Shown here in pieces: positions 1-11,355 of a DNA stretch of 64,000 nucleotides. Source of the stretch: Aquanectria penicillioides. Lineage: Eukaryota > Ascomycota > Sordariomycetes > Hypocreales > Nectriaceae. The DNA lies in assembly GCA_003415625.1 (NCBI GenBank), contig PYIU01000001.1, positions 682,001-746,000 on the forward strand, in the 5' to 3' direction. The notes beneath the pieces were generated by a model. That model worked only from the letters and a program-made list of their open reading frames with translations, was not told the origin of the DNA and searched no databases. Positions within the stretch are counted from its first letter, which is position 1. Every line of letters starts with the position of its first letter. Both the position numbers and the translations under genes were made by a program.

Positions 1-726
1 GTTGAAGGTGGCGTCCTGTGCCGTCAATATCACATATCACATTGCTGGCGACGTAGTCAGAATCTGGAATGTATTACGGCGTGGGAGGTGTATTTTAAGT
101 TTGCAAATGATACTCTATGACTGGTTGAGACGTCTGCAGAAGCTTCAAGGTTAACGGCGCTCAGACAATGCTGTTCTGATAATGTGAATGTTCCAGGTCT
201 GGACCATGCACACAACTGAATGAGCCAGTCAGCATTACAAGCCCATCAAGCCCCTCATCAGCGCGGCGTGATATTCCAAAGCTGAAATCTATCCTAGGCT
301 AGGATCGGCCCGCTAGCGCTCAGCTGGGGTCCCACATGAGGTATTCGTAACGCTGCATACTTGTGTCTGAATGACATCTCCCTGCTTACGAACTCCGCAC
401 CGTTCTACCGCCGCTGCTCACCGACATGTCCTAATGCCATTTTCGTCTGAAAGCTGTCATATATTGTTGACAACCGTAAAGTCCTAGTGCTGCATGTAAG
501 TTTGAACTGAGACAAACGCTCTTTGGCGTCAGCTGATCCTGCCTTGTGTAGGCGCATCCTTCATTTCGGCCAATGGGCTTTCCATCCCCCCATCCCAACC
601 AATCCGGGGCATGTCTCTGAGAGCCTAGTTTCTCGGCGAGTGCCGGAAATATATGAGGGACTCTGTCCATCAGGTTCATCTACACCACACGATCAAAAAT
701 TCAGATTCATCAAGAACATAGACATT
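1..726. other. intergenic, no gene seen
   Basis: I see no recognisable coding segment, RNA gene or repeat here. The open frame leading into the first gene begins at a TTG at 523; the first in-frame ATG is at 727, so this stretch most likely holds the 5' UTR and promoter of that gene. Confidence 0.4.
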
Positions 727-3339
727 ATGAACATCTCGAAGCAGGGCCAGGCTGAAGATCTCAGTGCCGAGCTCTGGTACCGAGAGTTCAATCGTGGTCT
801 TGATAGTCAGACGAGTGAGCCTCGACCAGATACCGATACTGTTGCTAGTCCAGGGCAGCTGCAGAATGACTTTGTCGATCACTGGGGTAGACGCCTCAAG
901 GATGACAGGGCATTTCGTAAACTCAACACGTACAATGAGCTGATAGGCTCCTTCTGGGGTAAGTGGCATTTTACCGAAGCGGGCGGCATTGCATCTGACA
1001 ATTTGCAGAGCAGGATGATGTTATTGTGCAAACATACGTTGTCGCGGATGGGCAAACAGTTCCCAAGGAGAAACAACAACCGTGGTTCCGATCAGAACTA
1101 CGCTTCCTCTCCCTTGTTATTCCAACCGACGCAAATCACAAGAAGGGAGCCCCAGCTCCGATCACCAGTGTATCATGGGCCCCATGGTTCTTTCTTATCG
1201 CAGCGTAAGTAAAGCCACGGCAGGGATATCCTAGGCTAAGCTGCAAAGGTCTTCATACATTCATTCGGAACAAGATATTCTTCACATTATGAGTTGGTCG
1301 GTTGAAGACGGTCAATTCCGTTACTATGCAGTAAGCCGGCAACCGATTCAACGATTCTTAATTGCGTTTTGCATTGACTCTTCAATAGCGTGATCTTATT
1401 ATGAATGATAATGCAAAGAAGGGAGAACACGGTTGGGTTTATCTTTGTAGCTCCATGGATGCTTTCGCCGAAGATGGTAAGGCATACCTGGGTCCTTTGA
1501 ACGGACATGTCAATGGCGGCCTTGTTATGAAAGAGATTCACAAGTGAGCATGCTTTCGACTCGGATGAAAGGTATTTAGCTAACCATACTCTAGACCCTG
1601 GATGCACTGGCTTGTTGGAGGTCGAGGCGTCCTCGATTTACTGAATGATGAACTCACCAAGCAACTAAGCGCAGCCGAGTGGCTGACTTATCCCGGATTC
1701 CCACCGTTATACGGGGCAAGTGTTCAGTCTGGTGAGACTCTTGAAAAGGTCGTTCTCGACGCACTGAGGGTCTGGTTCACGAGTCGAAGAAAGAAAGATT
1801 TCAGGAACGCTGATGGGTCGACGAGTAACACACCTGACCACATTCAACGCTGGGCAGCCCATTTCTTCTTGTCAACAAACATCAACATCGCAGCCACGTC
1901 AAACAATTCAAACATTGTCCCAAGCGACTTCTTTTTCAACTATGAGATGCTGAGAGGATATAGTGATCTTCTGGTAAGTTTCTAATGTCCAATATCAACC
2001 CTGGCAGATTAAGAAAGAAATTGTGCCGTCCAATGACGCGATAATAATATCAACGACGAACAATTTCTAACTTCAATCATAGCCAAGTTCGCGACAACAA
2101 GACCCTGAATGGCAAAAGTATCACATACAGCCTCAGACACCAGAAATGTTAAACAAATGGAATCAAAGGCAGCTGAGCTTAGGCAGCATTTCGGAACCCT
2201 TCACGCAAGCTGATTGGTTTGCTAATTACTCCATCGACTCGTTTCGATACGATGAATCTTCATACAGATGGGCTTCGCGGGAGCTCAAGTTGTGTACCCT
2301 ACAGGAGGTGAGCCCAGATGTCTCCGAGATTTGCTTCCCGCGTAACACGTTTGCCGGTGGCGTCTTCATGGGAACTTTGGAGGACGGGAAAGAGCCTATT
2401 AATGGTGGGGATGTCATGAATTTCGCAGTCCAACAGTGGGGAGAGGGTGACAACCCCTGGGTAATTCTCCAGGGCTCCGTGGAAGATGCCATGGGTGTCT
2501 GGATGGCCCAGAAAATGTTCCTTGGAAAAGATCGCGGATACGCCCGTTGCCAGCTTTTCTCCAAGAAGACGTTCAATGCCCTTCAAATGGTCGACTTCTG
2601 GAACCCCATTTACTCCTGGAGGCGGGTAAAGTTGATGCAGTACATTCCAGTCAGGACTGAACTCAAGAAGGAGCCCGTGTTTGATCCTGAGGTTGGAGAA
2701 GATGTGTATACCTTTGACCTTGAGGAACGATTCATCAGCGCCATCAGAGACCGTGTTACGCGCGACGATTTGAACAAACTTGAGGAGACCCCACCAGAAG
2801 TGATCTTCCTCAGGAATCTTGATCAGCCCCTCATCGTGCATCAGATCCGAATTCAACAATACACGGACATGGTTGCAAAACGGCTCCAAAAGTCCAAATG
2901 GGTTATGGAGTATGCAAAGCTCGCTGAATCGCGACGCCGAATGTTCCGGCCACTACCAATGAACTTCTTTGGAAGCAACCTCCCTTACTGCCTTGGCATG
3001 AGTCCGATGGAACCATGGCTCGAGATGAAGGAGGATGGAACGGTACAAAAGATTTCTGAATACGGAGTTAAGGTTCTGCATGACTGGCTAGGTTCGTTGG
3101 CTGGTAATGATCCCAAGGTTCTACCTGGCCTCCACCATTCCCTGGACGATCTGATTGAGAAGAGAAGAGAGAGGAAGGCAGCTCACAAGCCTGGCACTCC
3201 AAGAGAGTTCCTGCCGCGCCCTGCAACCATGCGCATGGCTTGTCAACGGTCTATTGCTATAACCAATCCAGAGACGCCTGCGCGCCATGGAGGTTGTCCG
3301 TTTTTGAGTCGAGCGCCAGCAACAGAGGTGGAAGCCTAG
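727..3339 (+). CDS. hypothetical protein, six exons, 766 aa
   Basis: The family is not recognised. Splicing exons 727-958, 1009-1204, 1249-1330, 1389-1543, 1595-1973 and 2083-3339 gives one uninterrupted 767-codon frame. Every junction has GT/AG ends and the phases agree, which argues strongly for a real, intact gene. The protein is soluble-looking: no signal peptide, no membrane segment, rich in Trp and aromatic residues. Short features include WLVGGRGVLDLL near residue 230, a basic stretch EKRRERKAAHK near the C-terminus and a terminal GGCPF segment. The start is the first in-frame ATG. It could be an enzyme, since buried aromatic-rich segments and Gly-rich turns are common in it, but no catalytic motif could be named. 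The next gene lies on the opposite strand with a 273 bp convergent gap. Confidence 0.75.
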
Positions 3340-3612
3340 TATTGGAATTAGCTTTGTCTCTAAACTTTATGGCATAATCTCATGAATGTTCTTCACACTT
3401 TAGAATCATGGTGATATTGCATCGAGATCTCGGTTCCGGCTCAAACATCGAATAAATACTAGATTACTCTTGGGTACGTATGACCAGCCTGAATATTGGG
3501 ACCAGTAGAAATAGATACAGAATAACTCTTTATTCAGAGTACAAAGAAATGATTGATTTGGGATATAGAGTTAGATTTCAATCACCATTAAAAGACGGCC
3601 AATTCCAAACAC

Positions 3613-5170
3613 CTACGTGATGATATGGCTCGACTCACCATTCCTCCCTTGCTCTTTCTCCCCCGTATCCCTCGACGTGTTTAGACCTCCCAACTCCAAT
3701 TCTTCATTATTTGTTTCGGGTGTGCGGATCATTTCACCTTGGATGTACCCTTGTTCAGGATCATGCGCCTCGCATGGTCCGAAAACATAGGCAGCCTCGC
3801 CATGAACTGCATCATCGCCAAGTCCCATATCCTCCTCGCTCATTCGTAGTGGGATTCGCAGAACGTACTTTATGAAGAGCATGATAAGTGATGTCCACAC
3901 CAAGTTCCAGCCAATAATGAAGCATGCGCCCGCCATTTGATAGCCCATCTGCATGCCATTTCCAGCTACTGCCCCTCCCGGATTTGTCAATCCGAAGGCA
4001 GCGCAGCCTTCCTTGGTGGCCCAAAGACCGGTTCCAAAGCCGCCGACAAAGCCGGCTACCATGTGTGTATGGGTGACTCCAAGGGTATCATCGAAGTGGC
4101 GCTCGAAAGCTGGGAACTTCTTGGCAACAATTTTCATGGTTACCCAGGGCACAGCGCCCGACCCCAATCCAAGAAGAATGGCTCCCCAACCAGCAACCAC
4201 GCCAGCAGCTGGTGTAATTGCAACCAGACCAGTAATCATTCCTTGAACTGCCCCGATGACAGATGGCTTTTTGAAGTATAGCATATCACAAGCCGTCCAC
4301 GTTAGTAGCGACACAGCGGTGCACAAATTCGTGTTCAAAACAGCAACGCCAGCGTCGGCACTCGCGGCGTATGGATCACCACCGTTGAATCCGTTCCAAC
4401 CCACCCAGAGAATACCAGCACCGACAAGAGTTGTCACGATATTATTTGGTCGGGCATCTGCACGGTCCTTGGCGAGGCGCGGGCCTATCCAGTAACTTCC
4501 AATGAATCCAGCTGTCCCGCTTGAAAGATGAATGACATAGCCACCAGAGTAGTCAATGACGCCGAGATCGAAAAGGAAGCCGCCGCCCCAGAGGGAATAA
4601 GCTCCAACAGTATAAGAAAGTGTCAACCACAACGGGACGAAGATCATCCACGCATAAAAGTTCATTCGTCCGAGGAAGGCACCGGCCATGATGACAATGG
4701 TGATGGCCGCGAAGACAAATTGGAAATAAATCATCGTCGCTTGGGGAAATTGTTGACCAATACCGATCGAAGGGAGATACGACTGCTCAAGCATCGTGTG
4801 GATGCCCAAGACGTTGTTTGGCTTGCCAACGAATGGTAGCATCTGCTCGCCAAATGAAGCCTTGTATGCCCACAAGACCCAGCAGACAAGAGTGGCGGCG
4901 AAGGCATATAGGGCCATAAAGGCACTGTTCACGGCCCACTTCTTCTTCATGATGCCTGCATAAAGTACCACGAGACCAGGAACAGATTGCAAGGCGACGA
5001 GAGAGGCTGCGGTAAGTTGCCAGGCGTTATCGCCTAATTCAAAGTGTCAGTTTCACATGAGACGGCAGTGGAACATGGCAGCAAGCTCCAAAGACTAGAC
5101 TGCTTCACTTACCACTTCCGACGCCAGACTCTGGGTCTGGTGTCCACCATGTTGTCGAATTATCAGACAT
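3613..5170 (-). CDS. ammonium transporter (Amt/MEP family, AMT2-like)
   Basis: Plasma-membrane ammonium permease, 492 aa, about 11 membrane helices. Exon 1 is 5170-5113 (begins [16 protein letters not shown]) and exon 2 is 5033-3613; the intron ends GTAAGT...TTAG and the joined frame is intact. The twin pore histidines are present at about residue 188 (in [10 protein letters not shown]) and 343 (in [14 protein letters not shown]). The Amt signature region [16 protein letters not shown] is intact. The segment around the second histidine and the tail motif [19 protein letters not shown] look more like plant AMT2 and bacterial Amt proteins, as I recall them, than like yeast Mep1-3. The cytoplasmic tail after about residue 440 is acidic and low-complexity. 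In fungi such genes are usually under nitrogen control by GATA factors; the scattered GATA cores upstream are not frequent enough to prove it here. Confidence 0.93.
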
Positions 5171-7392
5171 GGTGACTTATACTATTCAAGTACCACTACG
5201 TTCAATTAGTCGATCTTGTCGGAACTCGATTTGCATAACAGGCCCCCGTCGCGACGGATGGGGATGCAAGCGTAGGGTTACAGGAAAGGGAGGGGAAAGT
5301 AATCATCTACGCTTCGAACAAATGGGAGGGCAAGTGATCAAATATGTAGGGATCAAGTTCTGAAGGAATCAGGGTGTATGCAAGAGGAGGCAGGGGTAGC
5401 TCCAGATGCCTGGATCATGGATGGTATTTTAAGCGAGGTTACTGACATTGATAGCTCACAGGCAGATGGGACAATATCGAGACACCAATTCAATTACGGT
5501 AGTCCCAGACCGAGCTTAGGTCCGTGTCAATTAGTAGCGCAGGGATCGGAGCGTCCATTTCGATATCAAAACTCGGATAATGTGCCGCAGGCCACGCAAT
5601 TAATGCGGGCTTTTGCCGCTTTCTATCTAGGGTGCTGCTCTTTACTTGGGGAATCTCAGCTAGGGCCACATGTTCCTTTAGTAGGTCTGTTCTGTTTGAG
5701 GCAAGTGGGCTGGAGCATGTAGTATTGCGGGATCGTTGCCGAGTTCACGATGGCACGCGATCCACGATGCCCACCTAGAATACCAAGGCCCCAAGGTTAA
5801 GTTATTTCCGATTGAAGCTGGAGGTCAATTGGGGTTGAGGTGTAAGCCAATCCTGGGATCGCGATTAACTCCTCTATTCTTACTCGCCAACGACGGAAAA
5901 GACGGAACAAAGAGTTCGGGTGTCACATATCTTATCAGCAGCGGGTCATACCACAAGAGAATTCTCTCACGACGACTGAGCGGCGGGAGGCCTAACTACC
6001 CGCGAAAGCCCCATGCTTGACAACCAAACCCTGGCCATGTACTCGCTCGAGATAAGCGGTGACGTCTTCTCGTGGCTAGTGCCTTTCATGGCACAATGAA
6101 TCCGGATTGCGGACACCAGCGCTATCGCGGTTGACTTCCCATCGCAGATTAAATAATTCGAGTTTGTCATCGGGCCATGTGTCTTATCTCTCATCTGTCT
6201 GTCCATTTTCTCAATTCGGATGAACGCAAGGCTGTCGGCCGTCAGGCCACGATCTTATAGTGCAGATCTTGCGGAAGCCTCACTCTACCAGTGCGGGACA
6301 AGGGTGTTTCCGGTGACTTGAGCCACCTCGCAGCGCAAGAGCATGTTTTCGGCTTCCTGGTACATCTTTTAGAAATCCAGCTTTAATCCTCCCGCATTTC
6401 GCCCCAGACACAATTTTCTTGGTCCCCTTGAAAACGCTCAGTCACTTATACCACGATGCCATGTCGTTGACCGTTGGACGCCGCCAAGGCCTTGGCTCTG
6501 GGGAAGTTCTTGGCATTGTCTTGGCTCCGAGGATTAGCGGCACTAGAGTCGATCATAGCGGGTCGTTATAGGCCATGTAGCGGGTCTGTCCACTGGCAGC
6601 TGGTTCTCCAGCGCCGCTTGCCCGATTGCTCCTGGACAGTACTTGTGTTTGGTCTCCTTTACCCCAGCTCGCATCTTATCGCTTCTGTTCGCATGTGCGA
6701 AAGCTGCCAAGCGTTGACCAATCGCGTGTGTTTTTCTTATCTGTGGAGGTGTCGCACGCGTGGGAGTTCACCTCCTGACCCCACGTCTGCAACACATTCT
6801 CGAGGCCTCAACAACCATTCACCCGGTTTTTGGAGGAAAATGTCCCGAAAGAGGATTTGCAAATTTGGAATCATCTTTTTGGGAGCTCGGAAAAACTCGA
6901 GCACTCAAACTGGGGTAGAAGATCTTGTATGATCTCAGTCTGCGTCTGCGCGCATTCGCCCAAGAAGTGCTGAGCATGCAAATCCATCCTCGTATTAATC
7001 TCCAACGAAACTTCTCATGGAAATTCCTCTCAACACCCGACTACTAACATTTCGTACGGACATCACCGAGGGAGAGGACAGTTATCAATCACACTTGCCA
7101 TCATCGAATAAACCAGCCGATTTTCTCAGAACCTACCATCCACAACCACGAAGTGTCAGAAGCTGTCAAACTGCGCTTAGGGTTATACGCATGCCTCGCT
7201 GGCATCAAAAACAATGCTCTGTCACTTTTTATACCCCTAATGCCATAATTATTAACGGATTTGGGTCCCTTGACCGCAATGCAGCTGACATCCCTCCGCA
7301 GATGACACAGCTTAACTGTTCAATGGAAGTAACTAGCATCTCAATTTCTCTCGTGCATCACCACTGCACCCATGACACTGAATATATGAGTA
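5171..7392. other. 2.2 kb without a convincing gene
   Basis: This holds the upstream region of the ammonium transporter. Open frames here have no recognisable composition or family resemblance. A few GATA cores (5576, 5932, 6051) are present, at roughly the density expected by chance. Confidence 0.35.
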
Positions 7393-7650
7393 TCAAACTC
7401 CAAAATGTACATATGCGTCGTGTACCTCCCGCAAGGTGCCAATAACATGGCGAAATCCTGCCAGTTGAAGCCCATTGATCAAATGAATGCTTTCATCAAG
7501 AAACTTATCGCCTTTGATTCGACCAGTCCCGTAAGCCGATAGGTAGGCCAAAAATGGTGAATAGTTCCGCAGATTGATTGTTGAAAGATCAGAAACCGTG
7601 AGTGGGTTACGGGCCCCTTCTTCTACGAGGGCTCTGGGTAGCTTCAAGGT
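7393..7650 (-). pseudogene. CHAT-domain protease relic, catalytic Cys replaced
   Basis: An 84-codon open segment reads NPLTVSDL...SPFLAYLSAYGTG...DKFLDESIHLINGLQLAGFRHVIGTL. This is the C-terminal half of a fungal CHAT domain, the caspase-like protease found in TPR-CHAT and NLR-like proteins. In active members the motif is LSACGTG with the nucleophilic cysteine; here the codon encodes Tyr. Homology stops abruptly upstream of NPLTV and just after the REVHDAYV segment, where the usual WEV(N/D)D continuation is lost. No TPR or NACHT region is seen nearby. It is therefore a small, inactive fragment. The identity rests on several co-linear motifs and is fairly secure; the absence of an expressed product is inferred. 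Confidence 0.7.
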
Positions 7651-8504
7651 GCGGCATCAGAGCTTGAAATATGTACGATGCAGATCGTCATCGGTCTCCG
7701 TCCGGGTTGGTCCAGGACTCAGCTTCGGGTTTTGGGTTCGGATTTTAACCACTCGGCTTTTAAGACTCGGCTTTTGGGCATGACGATTTTACCATTCAAC
7801 TTCCCAAAACAATTCAGATCTCGACTCTGCACCAAAGGGATTTCAGGTCATTTTATTTCCAGATCACCACCTTCGACCTTGTTTCTCCGCTCTTGGTTCT
7901 TCACACCCTGAGATAGGTGAACTTGTATCCTGGGATGCATGAGTCTGAATGAAATCACAGCCACTAGGCCGTATTTGGACACACAACAGGACCACGCCCA
8001 GAATTCTTATCTGCTCTGAAGGCATAACTACTACTGACAGAATCTCCGAAATCCGTCAAGACACAGGACGAAGAGTAGCCAATAGGTGAGTAGTTCTTAG
8101 CGAGCCTATGTAACTAGTTGTGCAAACATAATCTGGACCCAGACGGTGACGTACTACGCACCATAACCCAGGCAATCTAACACTTAATTTTCCCAGGCAC
8201 AACCTCCACCCCAGTCATTTATCAATGATTCATTTTCCTCTCTAGAATTCACATGCACACTCATGATCGGGAATCGGTTTTTGCGAATGACGATACAGAA
8301 TCACGTGCCAGTCAGAACGCGAAATACGAAATTACTTTCTACACGATATATTGAATCTATTGCCAAACTGACAGGTCTCCCAGCCATGTCCTCTTTCATA
8401 ATCCTCTCTGCACGGCTATCAATTATTATAACGTTGTTCATCCTCAGACCTACGATTACCTGAAGCCATCATTCGCCACCACCTAGCACAAATTAGCATC
8501 TGCA
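7651..8504. other. intergenic / promoter of the FAD monooxygenase
   Basis: No gene seen. A loosely repeated TTCGGGTTTT / CTCGGCTTTT pattern occurs at about 7725-7780. The rest presumably carries the promoter of the gene that starts at 8505. Confidence 0.3.
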
Positions 8505-10160
8505 ATGTCATCAGACCACGTACCCGTGTTGATAGTGGGTGGCGGCATAGTTGGACTGTCGGCCTCACTATTCCTCTCCCACCATGGAATTGACTCTCTT
8601 TTAGTCGAGCGCCATCCGAGCACTTCAATCCATCCACGCGCTCGTGGTGTCAATCGCCGAACAATGGAGTTGTTCCGAGGAATTGGACTTCACGAAGCCA
8701 TCCAGGTTGCCGGGATGGAAATAAATCCTAGCAAGGGCATTTACAACGGCCATTCTCTCGTTCAGGTCATTGAGAGCCACAGACGCAATGACGGCCCAGA
8801 AACACACAGACTCCCAGGAGCAGAATTTGTTGAGAGATATGGTCCAGTTGAAGGGACTCGTGTAACGCAGGACCTGATGGAGCCAGTCTTACTCTCCGCT
8901 GCCCGCGATAGAGGAGGTCAATTGCGATTCAATGTGGAGTGCACCAGCCTTGAGCAGAACGACAAAGGCGTTACCGCAACACTAAGAGATCGCACCAGCA
9001 ACGTCGAATCCACTATCCATGCACAGTACGTCATTGCAGCAGATGGTGCCGGTAGTCCAATCCGTCAAAACCTTGGTCTTGGTACTACCGGTGCTGGTTC
9101 ATTGGGACATCTATTAAACATCCTCTTCGTGGCTGATCTGGCTGAGCTGGTGCGTGGACGGAAGTTCAGTCTTTGTATCGTCGACCGCCCCGAGGTCATG
9201 GGCTTGTTTGCATCCATCAACAACCGAGACCGGTGGGTGTTCCACCTCTCCTACGACCCCCAGAAGGGGCAGAAAATCGAGGATTTCTCTCCTGAGCGCT
9301 GCCGAGAACTGGTGAAGCTTGCTATAGGTCTACCGGACGTCGAAGTTGAAATCAAGAGCATTCTCCCCTGGGAGCCGACTGTGCGGGTTGCTGAGAGATT
9401 TCAAGAGGGGCGCATTTTCCTGGCCGGAGATGCAGCCCACCAGATGCCGCCTTGGGGTGGGCAAGGTGCAACCACCGGCATTGCAGATGTTCATAATCTG
9501 GCATGGAAGCTAGCAGCAGTTTTGCATGGTCATGCAAATGGTGCCCTATTAGCGACTTATAACGATGAGCGGCTTCCAATCGGGCGACTTGTCTCGGAGG
9601 AATCAGGCGCTGCCGCCGACGAATACGGCTTGATCACCTTGAAGAGCGTCTCTGCAATATGGGCCCTTGTGCGTCGAATGCCCCGGTTGGCTGGATATGG
9701 CTACATCTATAATTCGCCAGCCCTATGTTTCGAAGATACTACTCCTTTTTTCTGGAGGCTAACGCGTCTTGTGCCCACCATATCATGGATGCTTGGAGTC
9801 GGCGGTGAAGCAGGAACACGCGCCCCGCACATTTGGGCTCAGCATGATGGCCGTCGCATTTCCACATTAGATTTAGCAACAAAGAATTTTGTCATTATAG
9901 CCGGAGCTAATGGGAATGAATGGAACGAGGCTGCCAAAACGGTTACATCTTCTTTGTCAATTGGAATTGAGGCGTATCGGGCCGGGCCTACTGGTGAACT
10001 CGTAGCCCAGAGCGGGCTGTGGGAGTCCTGGGCTGGCATCTCGGCAACAGGCGCAATCTTGATCCGCCCCGATGGGTTTACAGCTTGGCGCGCGTGGAGC
10101 ACCCCGGTCAATCTTCATCAAAAGTTGGAATATGTGTTGAAGCAAGTTCTCTGTCGATAG
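8505..10160 (+). CDS. FAD-dependent aromatic monooxygenase (PheA/TfdB type)
   Basis: Single-exon, 551-aa class A flavoprotein hydroxylase. It is expected to use NAD(P)H and O2 to hydroxylate an aromatic or polyketide substrate. The FAD-binding GxGxxG is at residues 12-17 (LIVGGGIVGLSASL), followed by the acidic end of strand 2 (LLVERHP). The DG motif that contacts FAD and NADPH is in VIAADGAGSPIRQNLG. The second FAD motif GDAAHQMPPWGGQGATTG is near residues 307-322. A thioredoxin-like C-terminal domain, usual in this subfamily, fits the last 150 residues (FVIIAGANG, ILIRPDGFTAWRAW). It has no signal peptide and no neighbouring polyketide synthase, so a catabolic or stand-alone tailoring role is equally possible. 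The ATG at 8505 directly precedes the nucleotide-binding strand and is the natural start. Confidence 0.92.
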   Translation: MSSDHVPVLIVGGGIVGLSASLFLSHHGIDSLLVERHPSTSIHPRARGVNRRTMELFRGIGLHEAIQVAGMEINPSKGIYNGHSLVQVIESHRRNDGPETHRLPGAEFVERYGPVEGTRVTQDLMEPVLLSAARDRGGQLRFNVECTSLEQNDKGVTATLRDRTSNVESTIHAQYVIAADGAGSPIRQNLGLGTTGAGSLGHLLNILFVADLAELVRGRKFSLCIVDRPEVMGLFASINNRDRWVFHLSYDPQKGQKIEDFSPERCRELVKLAIGLPDVEVEIKSILPWEPTVRVAERFQEGRIFLAGDAAHQMPPWGGQGATTGIADVHNLAWKLAAVLHGHANGALLATYNDERLPIGRLVSEESGAAADEYGLITLKSVSAIWALVRRMPRLAGYGYIYNSPALCFEDTTPFFWRLTRLVPTISWMLGVGGEAGTRAPHIWAQHDGRRISTLDLATKNFVIIAGANGNEWNEAAKTVTSSLSIGIEAYRAGPTGELVAQSGLWESWAGISATGAILIRPDGFTAWRAWSTPVNLHQKLEYVLKQVLCR

Positions 10161-10650
10161 TACGTGTGTCATGCCGTAGGTTGTAGGCAAAGGAGATGGA
10201 GACATTGTCACGATACGTGTTAGGCTACTATCCATCTGATGATCACCTCTCAAATGTATGTTTATCTCAATCATAATCAACCCATTCATCTCTGTCCATT
10301 AGCCCATTACTATATTGAAATAAAATTGTTGCTTGCCAAAATGTGAAATGTTATCCCACCTTACGGGTGTATGAATAGTAGGGTGGGGAATATCACTAAC
10401 AAACAAAAAAGACCTATGGGTGGCACCTTGACATCTGAACAGATATAAACAATAGCGCTGTTGCTTTTATTTAGTTTCAATAACATCAGAATTCTATCAT
10501 CTCCCCCGCGTCTTCATTTCTAAGTCAACGATCCGTAAAAAGCAGAATCAACTTCATTCCCATGTCCTTGATGCGCACATATCGGGCAAGCGCTTTCCAT
10601 AGCGTGTTTGTACTTCTCACCCACGCATCCTTTCAAGCACAAAGGTTTCT
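10161..10650. other. convergent intergenic space
   Basis: The 3' flanks of the monooxygenase and of the secreted-protein gene on the other strand. A/T-rich, no gene seen. Confidence 0.3.
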
Positions 10651-11355
10651 TTAACTGTGCGAGCCAGTACCAATGCAGTAAGGGATGGGATACTGGTCGC
10701 TGCTGCAGAGTCGAATAACACCCTTGACCCACTGGAGGTCGCCGTAGGACTGGCTGGTGTAGGTATCCGACATGAAGCTGGCCGAGTCCGGGCTATCGGT
10801 GCAACCGGAGAGGACGTTGCCCTGTACACGTCGAACGTAGGGCTGGCTGACAATGACTCCGTATTGGCCCTCGGGGACCTCAAAGTTCAGTGTCTGGGAT
10901 TGCTCGGTTGACCAGGTCTCGGAGTAAGAGACAGAGAGAGAGGATGAAAGTAGGTCCTTGACGATTGTAAGGTCGTACGAGGCACTGACGGAGACGGAGT
11001 TGGAGATTGAGTAGCCAGAAGTCACAGAGACAGATCCGGTGCCACCGGAGCTGCTGAGGACGGGGGAGATGGCAACGTCCCAGTTGAGAAACTCCTCATC
11101 AGATGTGACCTGAATCTCAGTGCTCTCCTCGCAGCCACGACGGAGATTTCTCTTTGCAGGAGTGGTGCCAGCGATCAAAGAGGGAGAGGCCAAAGCCCTG
11201 GTCTCGATACGGTCAAACTCAGCGGCTTTGATGACCTCGCTGGTGCCATCAGTCTTCAGGATGATGACATCGTCAGCGGCCAGAGTAGTGGGGGCTGGAG
11301 CAGCAGCAGCAACTGAAACCAAGCCGAGAAGAGCAGCAGCAGTAGGCAGCAACAT
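10651..11355 (-). CDS. secreted Ser-rich beta-strand protein (candidate effector)
   Basis: Single-exon, 234 aa. A clear signal peptide (MLLPTAAALLGLVSVAAAAPA, cleavage near residues 18-20) is followed by a propeptide-like stretch ending in a dibasic AKR near residue 69, a typical Kex2 site. The mature part has four cysteines. Its middle has long alternating Ser/hydrophobic strands (SVSVTSGYSISNSVSVSASYDL, SLSVSYSETWST) leading to a proline turn EVPEGQYGVIV. Alternating amphipathic strands followed by a VPxG(Q) turn recall the stem region of aerolysin-fold proteins. That is an inference from pattern only; it could equally be a lectin-like or cell-wall protein. Proteins of this look are often annotated in plant-associated fungi as effector-like; I cannot confirm a named family. 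Confidence 0.75.
   Translation of the reverse strand: MLLPTAAALLGLVSVAAAAPAPTTLAADDVIILKTDGTSEVIKAAEFDRIETRALASPSLIAGTTPAKRNLRRGCEESTEIQVTSDEEFLNWDVAISPVLSSSGGTGSVSVTSGYSISNSVSVSASYDLTIVKDLLSSSLSVSYSETWSTEQSQTLNFEVPEGQYGVIVSQPYVRRVQGNVLSGCTDSPDSASFMSDTYTSQSYGDLQWVKGVIRLCSSDQYPIPYCIGTGSHS

Noticed and set aside
5160..6190. Several GATA cores upstream of the ammonium transporter as a nitrogen-control region
   Set aside because: Their number is close to chance expectation for 1 kb and they are not paired or close to the start, so no regulatory feature is claimed.
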